Assembly (NCBI GenBank): GCA_013399115.1
Contig: VXAA01000158.1
Location: 707,429-771,428 of the forward strand
Direction of reading: 5' to 3'
Length of the DNA stretch: 64,000 nt
Source of the DNA: Anseranas semipalmata
Lineage: Eukaryota; Chordata; Aves; Anseriformes; Anseranatidae
In this document: one piece after another, positions 1-11,840 of the stretch
Position numbering within the stretch: position 1 is the first letter of the stretch
Layout of the letters: every line of letters starts with the position of its first letter
Program-made: the position numbers and the translations under genes
Notes under the pieces: model-generated
Seen by the model: the letters and a program-made list of their open reading frames with translations, nothing else
Database searches by the model: none
What the model was told of the DNA's origin: nothing

Positions 1-1163
1 AGCCTCACAGCAAGGACACAGAGAAGTAACTTCTAGTTCTTATTTTGTATTTTTTTCTTATTTTCCCGTTTTTCAGCAGCTAAATGTTATACAGCTTTAG
101 TTATGTTACTGAATGATAGCACCAGATATGTCTTGCTGGTGCCATACTGCTACTCACTTTTCACTGGAGCATTCCTCCTAATATTACTGTTGCCCAGCTA
201 GCTTTCAGATGACGCTTTCCACAATCTCTGATTAGCTGAATTTGCACATCTTTGCCCTGGAAGTGCAGAACAGATTCTGGCCTTCCCTCTAGGTATACAG
301 ATTGTAAATGTAGAAGTGTTGCTTCTCTTGTGAGGTTCTGTTATCTGGAGATGATACTTGGCCTTAAAATTTTATAGGCATAATGTCAGGGAACTCTATA
401 CTTCAGCATGCTTTGTCCCCATAAACAGACCTAAGCTATGAGATTTATCAAGGCTTCTCTAAAAGAAGCTCATCAGAGGGTCTTCATCTGCCCCACAAGA
501 TGATAGGTGTACTGGATGTCAAACAAAGTTGGTTGTTTTTATGAACTTCATTGCAAATTTTGTAGAATTTAGAGGCTTGTCATGTTCTTTAGTGTTGCTT
601 TTTTTAATATTTAGATAACAGAGCACCTGAAGTCAGAGCATATGTCATTTCTACTCCATGATCATGTGACACAACTAAAAAATCATTTGGGCCTCAAGCG
701 GTATGAGACTTGGACAACACAACCGTGGAGGAACCCTTTGAAGCCCTGTAGTGTAATGCCATCCTGTCCTGCGTCTTTTGGGCGGCTGATAGTGGCAGAC
801 TCATTTAGCTCAGCAGGGTTTTTCTGCTCTTGAGCGGGGACAGAGTGCTTTCAGTACTCTTTCCCATCTCATGAATCCTAATCCTACCAAACTCAACAGA
901 GTGTTTTCTATTTTGTTTGTCCTTCTCAAGCGCTCTGGATTTCACCAGTTTAGCCCAATTATAAGTTTTCATTTGTCTCTTGAGACTTGAATGAGGGGCC
1001 TGAGCTGCTCCCTTCGTTCCCCATTCTCTTATTCAGTGGGATCTTGCAGCTGCTGCTTGAGCACATATAGCAAGGAGCACAGCACTCTGGGAAAGCCTAC
1101 GCAGGAGGAAACTTAATGGAAAATATTAAGGAGAAAAAAATGTGTTTGATGGACTTTTAATAT

Positions 1164-1201
1164 AAAAGGGGAGAAAAAAAAAGAAAAGGGGGAGGGGGAG
1201 A
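1164..1201 (+). repeat. Polypurine (G/A) tract
   Basis: An uninterrupted 38-base run of purines made of A-blocks and G-blocks on the plus strand, lying in TTLL5 intronic sequence. Such tracts are common simple sequence in vertebrate introns. No function is implied. Confidence 0.8.
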
Positions 1202-2959
1202 TTTATTCACTGTAATAGGAACCAAATGTTGGCTGGGACAGCAGCTGCACTCTCACTCTTTCCCTGTAAACTGTGAGCGGCTTTTCAAAGGAGGCATTAC
1301 AGGGTGCAGGGCTAACCTACTGGTCCTGACTTAACCCTTGCGCCTCTGGAGAGAGGTAGCGAATATTTGTTTCCAGGAGAGTGGCAGATTAGTGTCTTCA
1401 ATTACAGACCTAGTCATAAGGATATTCTGGACAGATAGTGGTGCCCATTTATTATGTTTTTATCCCCTCGTGATACTGCTGCTATCCTAAAATGCAAAAT
1501 CTGTTTGGATAAAGCGCTAATAAACATATAGTCAGGAATAAATAGAGCCCATCGGTCTCTTTCAGTTTGGTTTTCAGTAGACTTACCTACTGTCTGTACA
1601 AGTCACGTTTTGTGCTGATCCACTTATCCATGCTAGGATTTTATAGTGGAACCTCTGCAGCAAGGAATACTTTTCCCAACTTTGTAAGTGGCACAGCATT
1701 GCATCGAAGTTCCTGGTGCTTTGAATTCTATGGCGTGTGTGTATTCACCCCAGAAACTGTCTGAACAAGTGAACATATTTAAGGTGGTGCTTACATAGCC
1801 CATTATCCAAGTCTGAATGACTTATCCTAGTCAAAGCAGAGCAAGATAGTAGGGAGGTGGCAAGACAGTGGTGAGGTGAATTTACTCAGAGTCCATCTGC
1901 TCTGTCTGAATTTCATCTCTAATTAATGCTTTAAAATCTGGGGATAAAGGGCATTTCGGGCAATTACTTGCAGGAGTTTAAGTAGGTAATCTTCACCAAG
2001 ATTCCCCTTATGAGAGCATAAGAATGATACCAGGCTTCAGTGTTCATCTTATTGTATGTGTATCTTGTTATTAAAAAGTTTTTGCAGGCTATGGAAGTAT
2101 GTGCAGGAAACATGAGGCTAGCACCACCTTCAACTCAGTATGGTTCATCCCTATGTTTGCACTAACAGAGGCTATGTGATCTTGGTAAACTAGGTCACAT
2201 GGAGGAGATGCACTTCATTGCCTTCATTGCTTCTCCAGTGGCCTGCTAAACCACAACAGCATGGAGGCATTGAACTTTGCAGCCAGCTGGCTGTTAGTTT
2301 TCTTCTTGATTTAGTCTTTCTACTAGTGAATCTCAAAGCTGCCATGTGTAAAGAGAGGAAAAACAAACTTTTTTACCAGCTGCGTATTCCCCAGATCAGT
2401 GAGACTGGAGCCAAAGATGCTACCAGGGGCCCAGAAGAAAAATCGCTCCACTGAAGGGTAAATATTTCATTTCATTTACTAAAATTGGCAAGTTTAGTGC
2501 TCCTCCAAGTAACAGGTTGATAGCACCAGCTAAGTCTCAGAATAGTTGAAGTAGATAAGGCCTCACCTGCAGAGGTTTGCTAGTGTTCCATAATCTCAAC
2601 ATGTTCTTCCTCTGCTAGACTGCCACAAAGCTGTTTGATATGCATCATTTCTAACCTGCTACATTCATGACCTTGCCTGTATGTGGAGACCCAGGACCTA
2701 AATGCACTTAATTCCTGATCTGCAGAAGAGTTTAACAGGTACTACATTGCCTTTCTTATGAGAAAATCTCTTTTTGTTCCAAAACTCAGGTTACTCAATG
2801 GCAGGGGAATAAAGCAGGAATAATTTAGAGAAGCCAGGGAGCAGGAAATAACGCATATTATATTATATGGCAGCATATACCAGAAAGGAAAAAGGACCAG
2901 GAACTTGGATAGTACTTGTAGAATAAAATAAAGGAGCAGGAAGGCAATGGGCTTTCCCT

Positions 2960-3110
2960 CTATAGCTATTGTTTGTGCACATCTGGAATAATGTGTTCAG
3001 ATTTGAGCACCATCCTAGCCCCAAATACTGATAAAGTGGAGAAAGTGCAGAGAAAAGCAATATATGATCAAAGGTCTGAAGGGACTGAGGTAAGGAAGAA
3101 GTTGGAGTTA
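2960..3110 (+). mobile_element. Decayed CR1-type LINE fragment, sense orientation
   Basis: The plus strand carries degenerate motifs of the CR1 reverse-transcriptase 3' region. A segment resembling 'ggaataatgtgttcag atttgagcacc' is followed by 'gataaagtggagaaagtgcagagaaaagcaa' and 'atgatcaaaggtctgaagggactgag' type words, in the order seen in many sauropsid CR1 copies. The copy is short and has no intact frame. Boundaries are approximate and the subfamily cannot be assigned by eye. Confidence 0.6.
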
Positions 3111-6100
3111 AGTTTGCCAAGGCTGGCTGAGCTCGGAGGCGGCATTGGTCTAGTAGTGAAGGTTTGGACCCAAAGTAAGGAGAAGGTCATGCAGAGAAAA
3201 TCTAAGTTTAATGGGGAATCTCAGGGAAAATTCTGGACACTGAATGTGTACCTGCCTGTGATGTTGTGCAGCTGAGGGTGTGACACATGAACTCCTCCAG
3301 CCACTGGAACATGTGCTAATCTTGCACCACAAGGAGATGAGCTGGATGCTGTTCCTCACATCTCTGTTTTTGAATAAAATTCTTGTAACAACATCAAGTC
3401 TCTCAGTGGAAAGGAGGAATTGTGGGAATAGCAGAGGGGGACTCCTGACATTTGCTAATAATTATACACATTAAAATGTTCTGGGATGTTTGAATTGTGC
3501 CTCTGGTAGCTATTACAGTTAACCTGTGAATGGATCTGGATCTGGAAATTGTAGTTAAATCCACAGAACCTCTCCTGTTCTTTCCCTAAGGCAGCTTTTC
3601 ACATGGGCCTTGTACATCTGCTGTCCCATGGCACAAAGATACTGGTGCCTCTCTTACCTGCTCCATAGGTAGAAGCAATCGGGGCTGCTGAGAAAGTAGG
3701 GAGCTGAAGAGCTAAGACTGAACCTATTGCAAGTTGCCTGCATCTGTACCTCATCTCTAAGAAGCAAAAGTTTGATTGATGGCCTGGGACAGAAACTCTC
3801 CTACCTCTCTGCAACACCTTCACTGTGGGAAATTGTATGTGTCACTTTGAACTGGATTTGAACCCAAAATGCTGTTCTACACATCTGCCGTGCCAATGCA
3901 GCGTTGACAGGCTGCTCATTAACTTCGAAAGCTTTTCCTTGGCCTCTCTTGCAGAGCCTGAAAGCAGATTGCAGGCCAGGTGATGGCATCCTCCTTTTAT
4001 ATGGGCCAGCTGCTTCCTGCCCCTTCCCGTCTGGATGTACCTCTGCCAGGGGGAGTTCTGGACACCTCCCTGGGCTTCAGGAGATCTCCAAAGTCCCAGG
4101 CAGAGCTCATTTAGGAATATCAAAAATGCTTTGTTCTCCCCTGGATTTTTGGAAAGCTTCCTTTCTTTACCTCTGTAGCATAGCTGCTGTGTGTTTTAGG
4201 GGTTTGCATGTTCCAGCAGTCAGATCTACAGACTGTGCTAAAAGCAGACTCTTGCTGACTAAACTGTACCAAAGTCAGTCTTTCATAGACAGTCCTGATA
4301 ACAGCAAAGGACAGGAGCAAACCATTCTGAAAGGCTTGTTGCTCTGTTTTTCAATTTTTAATTTATTGCTTTTGAAGCTGAGGGGAGGGAAAGAGGGAGA
4401 AGAGACAAAGAAAGGCCTTGAGGCAAGCGGCGCTGTGAGAGGCCCGACAGTCCTGCACCCCAGCCAGGCCCCCAGCGTCCTGGGCTTTGTCCCACTATGT
4501 TTATCATTGCTCCATAGCCAGCCCCAATCTAGGGCCTATTGTTAGGGATGGAAGAAGCATGTAGTGTGCCAAAGAAAATGTTCTGTGTTTTTCTGAGTGC
4601 CTGAGCATAAGTCAGCAGGATGCTGGGAGCTGCCACACTAGACAGAGTCATTAGTTATTATTCCAACTACTTTCTAGCAGCTGGTGCCCACCAGAGCTTT
4701 GTACTGGAAGCTTCCTGGACGTGTCATACCACCTGAATACCCTGTGGGCAAGAAACTACTGCCTGAGATTGTCTTGCATTCCTTGGCAAGGTGGGAGCAC
4801 TGATTTATAAATGCACTGAGTTCCCTTATTGCCAGCAAGGGCCCTTGCTCTTCCTTAGCTCCAGCCTTTACAGGAAAGGATGTAAAAGATCATTGGCAGC
4901 TTGTTTCCTCGTCTAAAAGGAGGGAGGATAATTTTTTTCTCAGTTAGCTAGACCTCCAGCTATACTGACTCCTGCTGTGATCCTATCGGTTCTTACGAAC
5001 ATAAGGGTTAAACATAAAGGAATTTTTTTTCAAGTCTGCTGAAGCTCCATTTTCACAAGTAATTTGAGCATAGTTTGCATTGCCTTTTAGTGGGATGTAG
5101 GCACTTTTCAAATGTTTCAAAAGTTCTTGCTTAGTAAGTGATATATGGGAACACCAGCATACTGCATGAATTGGTATTGTTGCCTGCCACACAGGAATCG
5201 ATATCAAACAAGTGCCCAGCTGTGCCATGGGAAGAAGGCTTCAGCTGAAATATAAATGAAAGTGTAAATGAAGTCCATTTCAAGTGGGGACAGAAGCCAG
5301 CATCCTCCTTTTTTGTAAGAGCTGATCACCCCCTCTCTTTCTTACAGAAGCTGGATTCCACAGTCCATGACCAAGTGCGTTAGCATTTAGTATTTTATTG
5401 GTGTTTAGTACTTTAGTATATTTGCATTAGCTCCTAGCACAGGTGCAGGTAGTTGATTGTGAAGGGGTTGCTTATATCAGAAGAGAGCTAATGTATTGGG
5501 AAAGATGTCCTCATACAGAACCAAAGCAGGAAAGGGAATGTGGAACCAGCGAACCTGGAGATTGGTGCATGATGTTCTAGCACCTTCAGGCTAGGTTGTG
5601 CTCATAATAGCATGGAGGTCTGTTGAAATTGCTTTGGAAAGCAAACCTTTATCTTTCGTGAGGCAAAATGTTTGCAGCAGAGAGGTCTTTTGCTGTCAGT
5701 GAAGAGGAAGAGGGAATTCTGGCCCAGGCTTTATGAAAGCTACAGTTCAAAGAAAGGAACACAGTGGGTTTCGTGCCAAAAATACTGAGTAGCCCTAAGA
5801 GCTGCTGGAAGGACAAAATCTTGCTTACAAAGGATGGGCCATAATGCCGAGGCTGAGATTTCCTGTACATAGTGAAGGTCTGAATCCTGGCCAGGTCTCT
5901 AAACTAAGCAACCCATAAATAATCCTGAGCAAGCTGTGAGAAGATTGCTCACAACCAGCCTGGCTGACAGAATGAAACCTAATCTCTTCTGGTGGCAAAG
6001 GCAGGAATTTCTGTTTCCTATTTGCATGTGTGTGCATCTATGCCTATATCTGTCGTCTGTACACGTGAGCAAATCAGTATTCAGGGAATCATTAATGTAA

Positions 6101-7659
6101 TAATCCTAAACAGAAAACAAGCAGGCCTGTGCGTACTGACTCTAGTGAAGCCGTATTTCCTCTGGGGGTGTGAGTTTTCTTATGGTCATTTTTGACTTTG
6201 TCTAAAAATGTGTGAGTTGTGAAAAAGCTTTTCCTTCAGCTGGGGCATTTGTAGAGTCTCTCTACCATGTGAACTCTGTAGCATCTATTAAGCTGTGAGG
6301 TCCTCTACAGCCTTTTTCCAGCCTTCAGTACTGTGCTGAGTCTGTTGCAAAATTCCCTAAGCAGAAAAGCTAACTTCAGGAAGGGCACAAAGGTGCTATC
6401 GTGCTTTGATAAATCATCTGACAGGCAGAGGCTGAGAGTCTGCGCCATGGATGCATTCCTGTGAGCATGGCAAACAGAGCTGGAGCATGTCACTGGCAGC
6501 AGCGTGTTGAGTCTCAGACCATAAGCCCAGTTTTTCTCTACCAAGGGAAGCTTGGCCTCAGATGTAGCGTCAGCAACTTGGTAATATCTTACATGGGGAC
6601 TTTCCAAAACTGCGGATGAACTACCTCTGTATGAAAGTGATCTGAAGACTTGCAAATATGCAGGCTTTCTGTTGTCAAGTCATTAATGCTTATATTATAA
6701 AAGGTTGAAGTTAGGTACAATGAATTTATATCACTTTCTATCTATAAAGAAGAAAAACCCATGGTAGCTAACAAGCATAGTCAATACAGAAAGATTTTGC
6801 AGGCCATGAGAGTGAAATCTATTCAGGCAAGCAACAGTGTTTTCCATAGAATATGTAGAAAAAGAGTAAGTGCTTTTGTGCTGCATTGCTTGGGGAGAGG
6901 TATTGGAACTGCAGGGAGTTGCATATGAGACTGTCTGTACTGCAAGAAAATGTTAGCCAGTTTTGTGGGATTTGTTTTGTTTTTTAATTTAGTTTTTTAA
7001 TTTAGTTCTTCCTAAAGATTTGGTAGTATAGTTTTAAGAGTGTTCTCCTGGGTAGTTTAAACCAAGCTTACCTGGGTGATATTCTATCCTAAAAAAAATT
7101 TATTTTAGCCTATGGATCGTATATTGGTTAAAACTGAAAAAGTGGATTAAAACAGGTTAGAAACTAAATGAAAGCATTTCAGAGTCCATTGAAGTGAGCA
7201 AATGTTAGGTAAAGGCAGCAATCTCAGTGCGTTTTTAAAAAACTGGACCATCGGTCTTCAGTGTTTGTCTTCCTATAACAGTTAATCCTTTGCTTGATAT
7301 CTCAAAACAAAAGAAATGAGGATCAAGGAAATGATGCTGAAGTTTTGCCGTTCTGTTAGTGGCCCTCACAGTACTACAGACGGCGGTCACTGTACATCAC
7401 ATCTGTGGCACAAAGCCAGTTTGGCTATCGCAAGTCCAACTTCAGTGGCGTTTTCATTTACATCAATTTTTTCTCCTTCATTTCATCTTGACTTTCATGT
7501 TTCAGAACAAATCACTCAATCTTTAGCTTCCCAAGCATTCTTTTGGATCAAGGGACTGAATTTATGCGTTGGAGGTAGATATATGAGAGGCGTTGGAGCA
7601 GACATTAGTTTCTAGAATGAATCATGTAACTTGACTGAATTCTCTAACTTCTGACTGAG

Positions 7660-8900
7660 ACCTGACACAGATTTTTAGTTTCAGACTCCTGTTGCATAAA
7701 CAAAACTGGTTGCATTATCTCAGACCAGGAGGACTATATGGCTCAGTGTCCTGCTCAGACAGTGGCCTATGGAAGATTCTGAGGGAAGAGCATTAGATGA
7801 TGTTATGGAATGATGATAATTCCCCAGTACTCTCTGGGACTCGGTAATTTTCTGGCCAGGAGGTGGTATCTTTGTGTATAAATAGTGTTAGTGGCTCTTG
7901 CTTCCATTAGTTTGTCTAATCATTTTTGAACCCCTGTACATTTTTGGCATCCTTAGCTTCCTGTAGTAAGAAGACATCCACAGCTTAATTATGTGCTATG
8001 AGAAAAAGTACCTTCTTTTTGTTTGTTTTAGCCTGCCCACCTGATGGCTTCGTTTATTTTTTCCTACGTTTTATAGTATGTTCCCCATTCTTCTTCTCCC
8101 CGAAGCTCATGATTTTAAAGATATTTTTCATACTTCCTTTCAGTTGTCTTCTTTCCACACTGAAGAGTCCATATTTATTTAGTCATTCCTCAGTATATGT
8201 TGTTCCATACCTTTGATCATCTTTACAGCATTTCTTTGTAGTTTTTCCAGTTCTACTGTACATTTTTGAGATGGGAGGAGGGACATGGAGAAGAATTATC
8301 CTCAGTATTTTGTAGCATAGTTGTATTCTCAGTTTTGTTCCCTATAACTTTCCTAATAATTCCTAACACTGCATTTGCTTCTTGAGTGTATTTTACTGAT
8401 GTTTTCAAGGAAAAAAATATTATAGTTATAATGTCTCTTTCCTGAATAGAATTAACTAGTTCAAATTCAATCACTGTGTAAAGCTAGGATTGTGTTTCTC
8501 TGGGTACACAACTTCATAGTTAAGTTGAACATCATCTAGCAATTTAATGTCTGATCATTTAGTAATGGGATGTTTTTTCACACTTCTCAGTGCCTTTCAG
8601 TTTTTCAGCAGCAGACTTTTATTTATTTATTTCTCTATTCCAAGAACACTTATAAGTGTTTTGAACAGCAGAGACCATAGCATAGATTCCTATGGGACCC
8701 TAGTGGAAACTGTCCTTTTATTGTAGCTCTCGTTTCATGTGCTTTAACTAGTTATTAGATCCATGAGAGGTATCCTCTTTATCCCATGTTGCCTTACTTT
8801 CTTCAGGAACATTTTGAGTGACCTAACCAAATTTTTCTCAAATGAGGAATTGGTGTTGTGAAAAAGTTACTCAAGGCAAATGGGCAAATAAACATTGTTT
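7660..8900 (-). mobile_element. Long decayed CR1-type LINE, minus orientation
   Basis: Read on the minus strand, this block follows the order of a sauropsid CR1 3' region. Near 8650-8850 it matches the region whose antisense reads 'cctatgggaccctagtgg'. Then comes the 'taaaatcatgag...' segment near 8110, and the 'aggtactttttctcat... ttaagctgtgg... actacaggaagctaaggatgcc' segment at about 7950-8030. It ends with the 'ggccactgtctgagcaggacactgagccatat' tail near 7730-7770. Many substitutions and indels and no open reverse-transcriptase frame indicate an old insertion. It lies in a TTLL5 intron, antisense to the gene. Confidence 0.8.
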
Positions 8901-11039
8901 AGTTCAAAACAGAGATATTGAAGATCATGATCTCTCAGTAGTACTGATGAGTAATTAATCAGACTGTTTACTGAGCACTAACGTGACTTTAATGGAGCTC
9001 CTGAATGCTCTTCATCTTTGTATCTGATGCAGTTGATGTTTGTTTCAAGGGCTGGTCTGCAGTAACTGCCAGCTATCTTCCAAAGGGTACGTCTCAGTCT
9101 CAGCACAGTCCTTTGTGCTTTTCAGCTGTGAGTATGCCCTGACTTTACTGGAGAATAACAGAGACTGCAGCTGCTTCACGCAAGGGAAAAGTCCAGGGAG
9201 CTTTAATGTCTGGGTGGGTGATGGAGTCAGTATCCATACAGTGGAAAGAGCAGATAGTACCCTTGGGGTGGGAGTTGAGGCCAGGTGACAACATGCTGAT
9301 AACCCACGTGGTGAGCTGGTGGGATTGGAGAGGAGACAGCTGGCAATTGTTTGGAAGATTCCTTGTGCCTTGTCATGTTCAAGTTGTTCTATTTGTGGCA
9401 TCCTGTGCCCAGCAGGGGACAGTGCTGGGAGGCGAGCAGCACACATGGATCCATAGCTGAACAATTGCAGATGAAAGTACAGTAGCAGAGAATCATGGCC
9501 CCATTACCGTCCTAGGGGAGGTTAAAAGAATACACACATCCTGAATGTAATCACTGTAGAGGTTACCCCGGGCTCATCTTGTTTGAGGATGGAGAGAGAA
9601 AGGGGGAAGTATCTGAGATTCATTAATAGAATTAAGAGTAAAAAGAATATCTTAGAGAGTCTTAGAAGGGAAGGAGGAGAAAAAAAATAGGCCTTGTAGA
9701 AGGGAAACTGGGGAATGCTGAAAAACAGAGGAGGTGTTTATCAAGTGTATGTATTTTAGTTTTGTAATAACATTTTCAGACTTCAAATAATGTTAGAGAA
9801 GTGTCATATTACAAAGCAGTTAGAGGAGATGATCCCTGCTCCATAAGGAGGGCAGAAGGGGAGAGGCAGGTTCAGAAGGAGGGGAAAAACTCTCCGAAGG
9901 GAGTTAACCTCAGAGCCAGATTCAGACCTCTACAACTTGGGTTTCAAGGCCTGAGTACTGCCAGCAACAGCACAGTTCTCCAAGTACTGGTGGAAGGAGA
10001 AGAACTGAAAGACTGAGAATCTTGTTGAGGTGTAGCAAAAGGTGGCAGGGAGCAAGAGTAATTCATCCAGCATTGCACTGGGGTACAGTGGAAGCAAAGG
10101 AGTGAGGAAGCAAGGGTGGGATCCCTTGAACATAAAAGTCTAGAGAAGGTTACCTACAGCCAGTGGCCCGTAAGAGGAAAAGTGGTAGTGATGCTCCATG
10201 CAGGAGAAGTCCCAGAGGAAGCAGGGTGGAAATGCTGGCAGCTGAACTTTTCCACTAGGTTGTCTTACTGCTCTGTTGCTGAGGAGCTGAGTATGGAGAG
10301 GGACCCTTGAGTATTTATAGTCCTCGTCATCAATTTGCTTTGAAAGGCACACATTAGGTTGTTTTTGAGGGAGAATACGTAGGGCTGGCAGTTGCTTCTG
10401 GTGTTGTTTGAAGCATCCTTCTGAACATTTTAAGGGGTTGGTATGATAATGAAGATTACAGGGGAAGCTGCGACACATTCAGAGAATCTAGGTTGTAAGT
10501 TTTGATGGTATCATGAAGCAGGGGGATTGCTGTTGACTCCCTTGCCAAAACTATAACCTACACTGAATCATGGCATGAAATACATGGTGTCTTTTACATC
10601 CCACTTAGTTATGACACAGGAAATACAAGAGAAGTCTGCCCTGGGAACCAAAAGGAAATGTTTGGAAAGAGTGGCTGAGAGAAACATGAGCGAGATCAGC
10701 AGAAACTTGGGAAGCTCCAGCATTGAGGCTCGTAGGTTTTATTAGCCAGAGTGTCAGGATTCAGTGGGCTGTATGGCATCCTGTCTTGTGAGCACAGGGT
10801 GTGTGGGTTGCTGGGCCCTCACAGCCTCTTCAGGACACCTTGTGGCCCTGTCAGTCTGCCAGCTGTTCTCTGCAAAGCCCCTAGGCCTCATGTGTAAGTG
10901 TGCTGGTGCTGCCTTCTTGCCGCAGCTTACGAACTTCAAAGCAAGCCAGTGCGTTCCTGTCGATACTTATCATGTTGCAGGCCACAGCTGAACTTCCACC
11001 ATATAAGCCTGGGTTGTAAGAACTCCTGCCTCTTTGCAG

Positions 11040-11098
11040 GAGGCCTTTTCTCCTCTGGGAAAGGCTTGCATTACTCGGATGATGAAAGAAATGAACCT
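11040..11098 (+). CDS. TTLL5: TTLL5 coding exon A (C-terminal region)
   Basis: A 59-base exon is bounded by a strong acceptor (pyrimidine stretch ending cctctttgcag at 11039) and a strong donor (gtgagt at 11099). It starts in phase 0 with Glu-Ala-Phe-Ser-Pro and ends two bases into a codon. The following exon supplies the third base (CT+G, Leu), so the reading frame runs unbroken into exon B. The encoded 19 residues include a Met-Met-Lys-Glu-Met-Asn end. I do not recognise the peptide on its own; the call rests on splice signals and on phase agreement with a clear neighbour. An alternative frame (Gly-Leu-Phe-Ser-Ser) is also open through the exon but does not join exon B in frame. Confidence 0.65.
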
Positions 11099-11662
11099 GT
11101 GAGTCCCCTTGGGTCTTTTGGATTGTAACTGTGTGGAGTCAACATGTGCCCTAGTTGCAAACTCATCCTACCAGTCCTTTATCCCTTTTGTGGATATTAT
11201 TCTGCATGCCTTTCTTTTATTCCATCCTCGCTGCAGCATGTGTGTGTTTTGGTGTAAGCCTTGTGTTAGTGTATTAACAAAATTGTACAAATCCAAATAA
11301 ATACTTATCTCATTAGTGATGGGAATCTTCAGCTCTTTTCCTGTTGCACTGCTGCCTCTTTTCAGTGCTAATCAGCCATGGACGTGCTCCAGTTTTGAAT
11401 TTCTCTTCTTTTGTCTTCCTTTGTCCCCCTCAAGCATGGTGTTACAGCTAGTAATACAGTCCCAGCCTGGAATTCAAGAAACTCCTTAGCAAGGTGGCAG
11501 TTGGCACATGGCACTTGTAGCAGGTGTTGTGCTTGTTGGAGCAACTTAAAACAAATTCATAGCTGGCTAAGTATTAAGGGGTTTTTAGGAAGCAACGGTG
11601 CCTTGTAAGCAGGAGTCCTTATAGGCAGAGTGGTGAAAGTGTGGCGGTTTTTCTTTTCTCAG
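11099..11662 (+). other. TTLL5: TTLL5 intron A-B
   Basis: A short 564-base intron from donor gtgagt to acceptor ttcttttctcag. I see no gene, clear transposon or RNA in it. Confidence 0.65.
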
Positions 11663-11840
11663 GGCTCCAGAGAGTGATCGTTTTGCCTGGGAAGGAGAGA
11701 TGGAGAACAATGTCTACAGCCAGGTGACACGGAGTCCACTGGCACACCCCAACTATCAGCTGCATTTTGCTGTGCAGCAACTTCAGCAGCAGAAACTTCA
11801 GTCACGACAACTGCTGGAGCAAAGCCAAGCCCGGCACCAG
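11663..11840 (+). CDS. TTLL5: TTLL5 coding exon B (Gln-rich C-terminal segment)
   Basis: TTLL5 is a tubulin polyglutamylase that adds glutamate side chains to tubulin at cilia and centrioles. Its long C-terminal tail carries co-factor and receptor interaction regions (the protein is also known as STAMP). This 178-base exon encodes part of that tail. It begins [11 protein letters not shown], then runs to the segment [20 protein letters not shown], a glutamine-rich stretch with helical or coiled-coil character, and ends Gln-Ala-Arg-His-Gln. The acceptor is ttcttttctcag and the donor is gtaact; it enters in phase 2 and leaves in phase 0. The catalytic TTL domain is N-terminal and therefore outside this window. 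I recognise this tail as TTLL5-like, and the neighbouring TGFB3 supports it by synteny. Confidence 0.85.

Larger units (their letters stand above)
1..11039 (+). other. TTLL5: TTLL5 intron (5' portion, no exon recognised)
   Basis: This stretch lies upstream of the first TTLL5 exon I can assign (11040) and is read as intronic. I saw no exon here that combines a good acceptor, a good donor and a phase that fits the 11040 exon, which starts in phase 0. It holds a decayed CR1 piece near 2960-3110, a long decayed minus-strand CR1 at 7660-8900, and a polypurine run at 1164-1201. It also contains a 213-codon plus-strand open frame at 3904-4545 without recognisable homology, and a weak exon-like block at 2391-2450. 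An additional small or divergent TTLL5 exon could have been missed. Confidence 0.6.
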
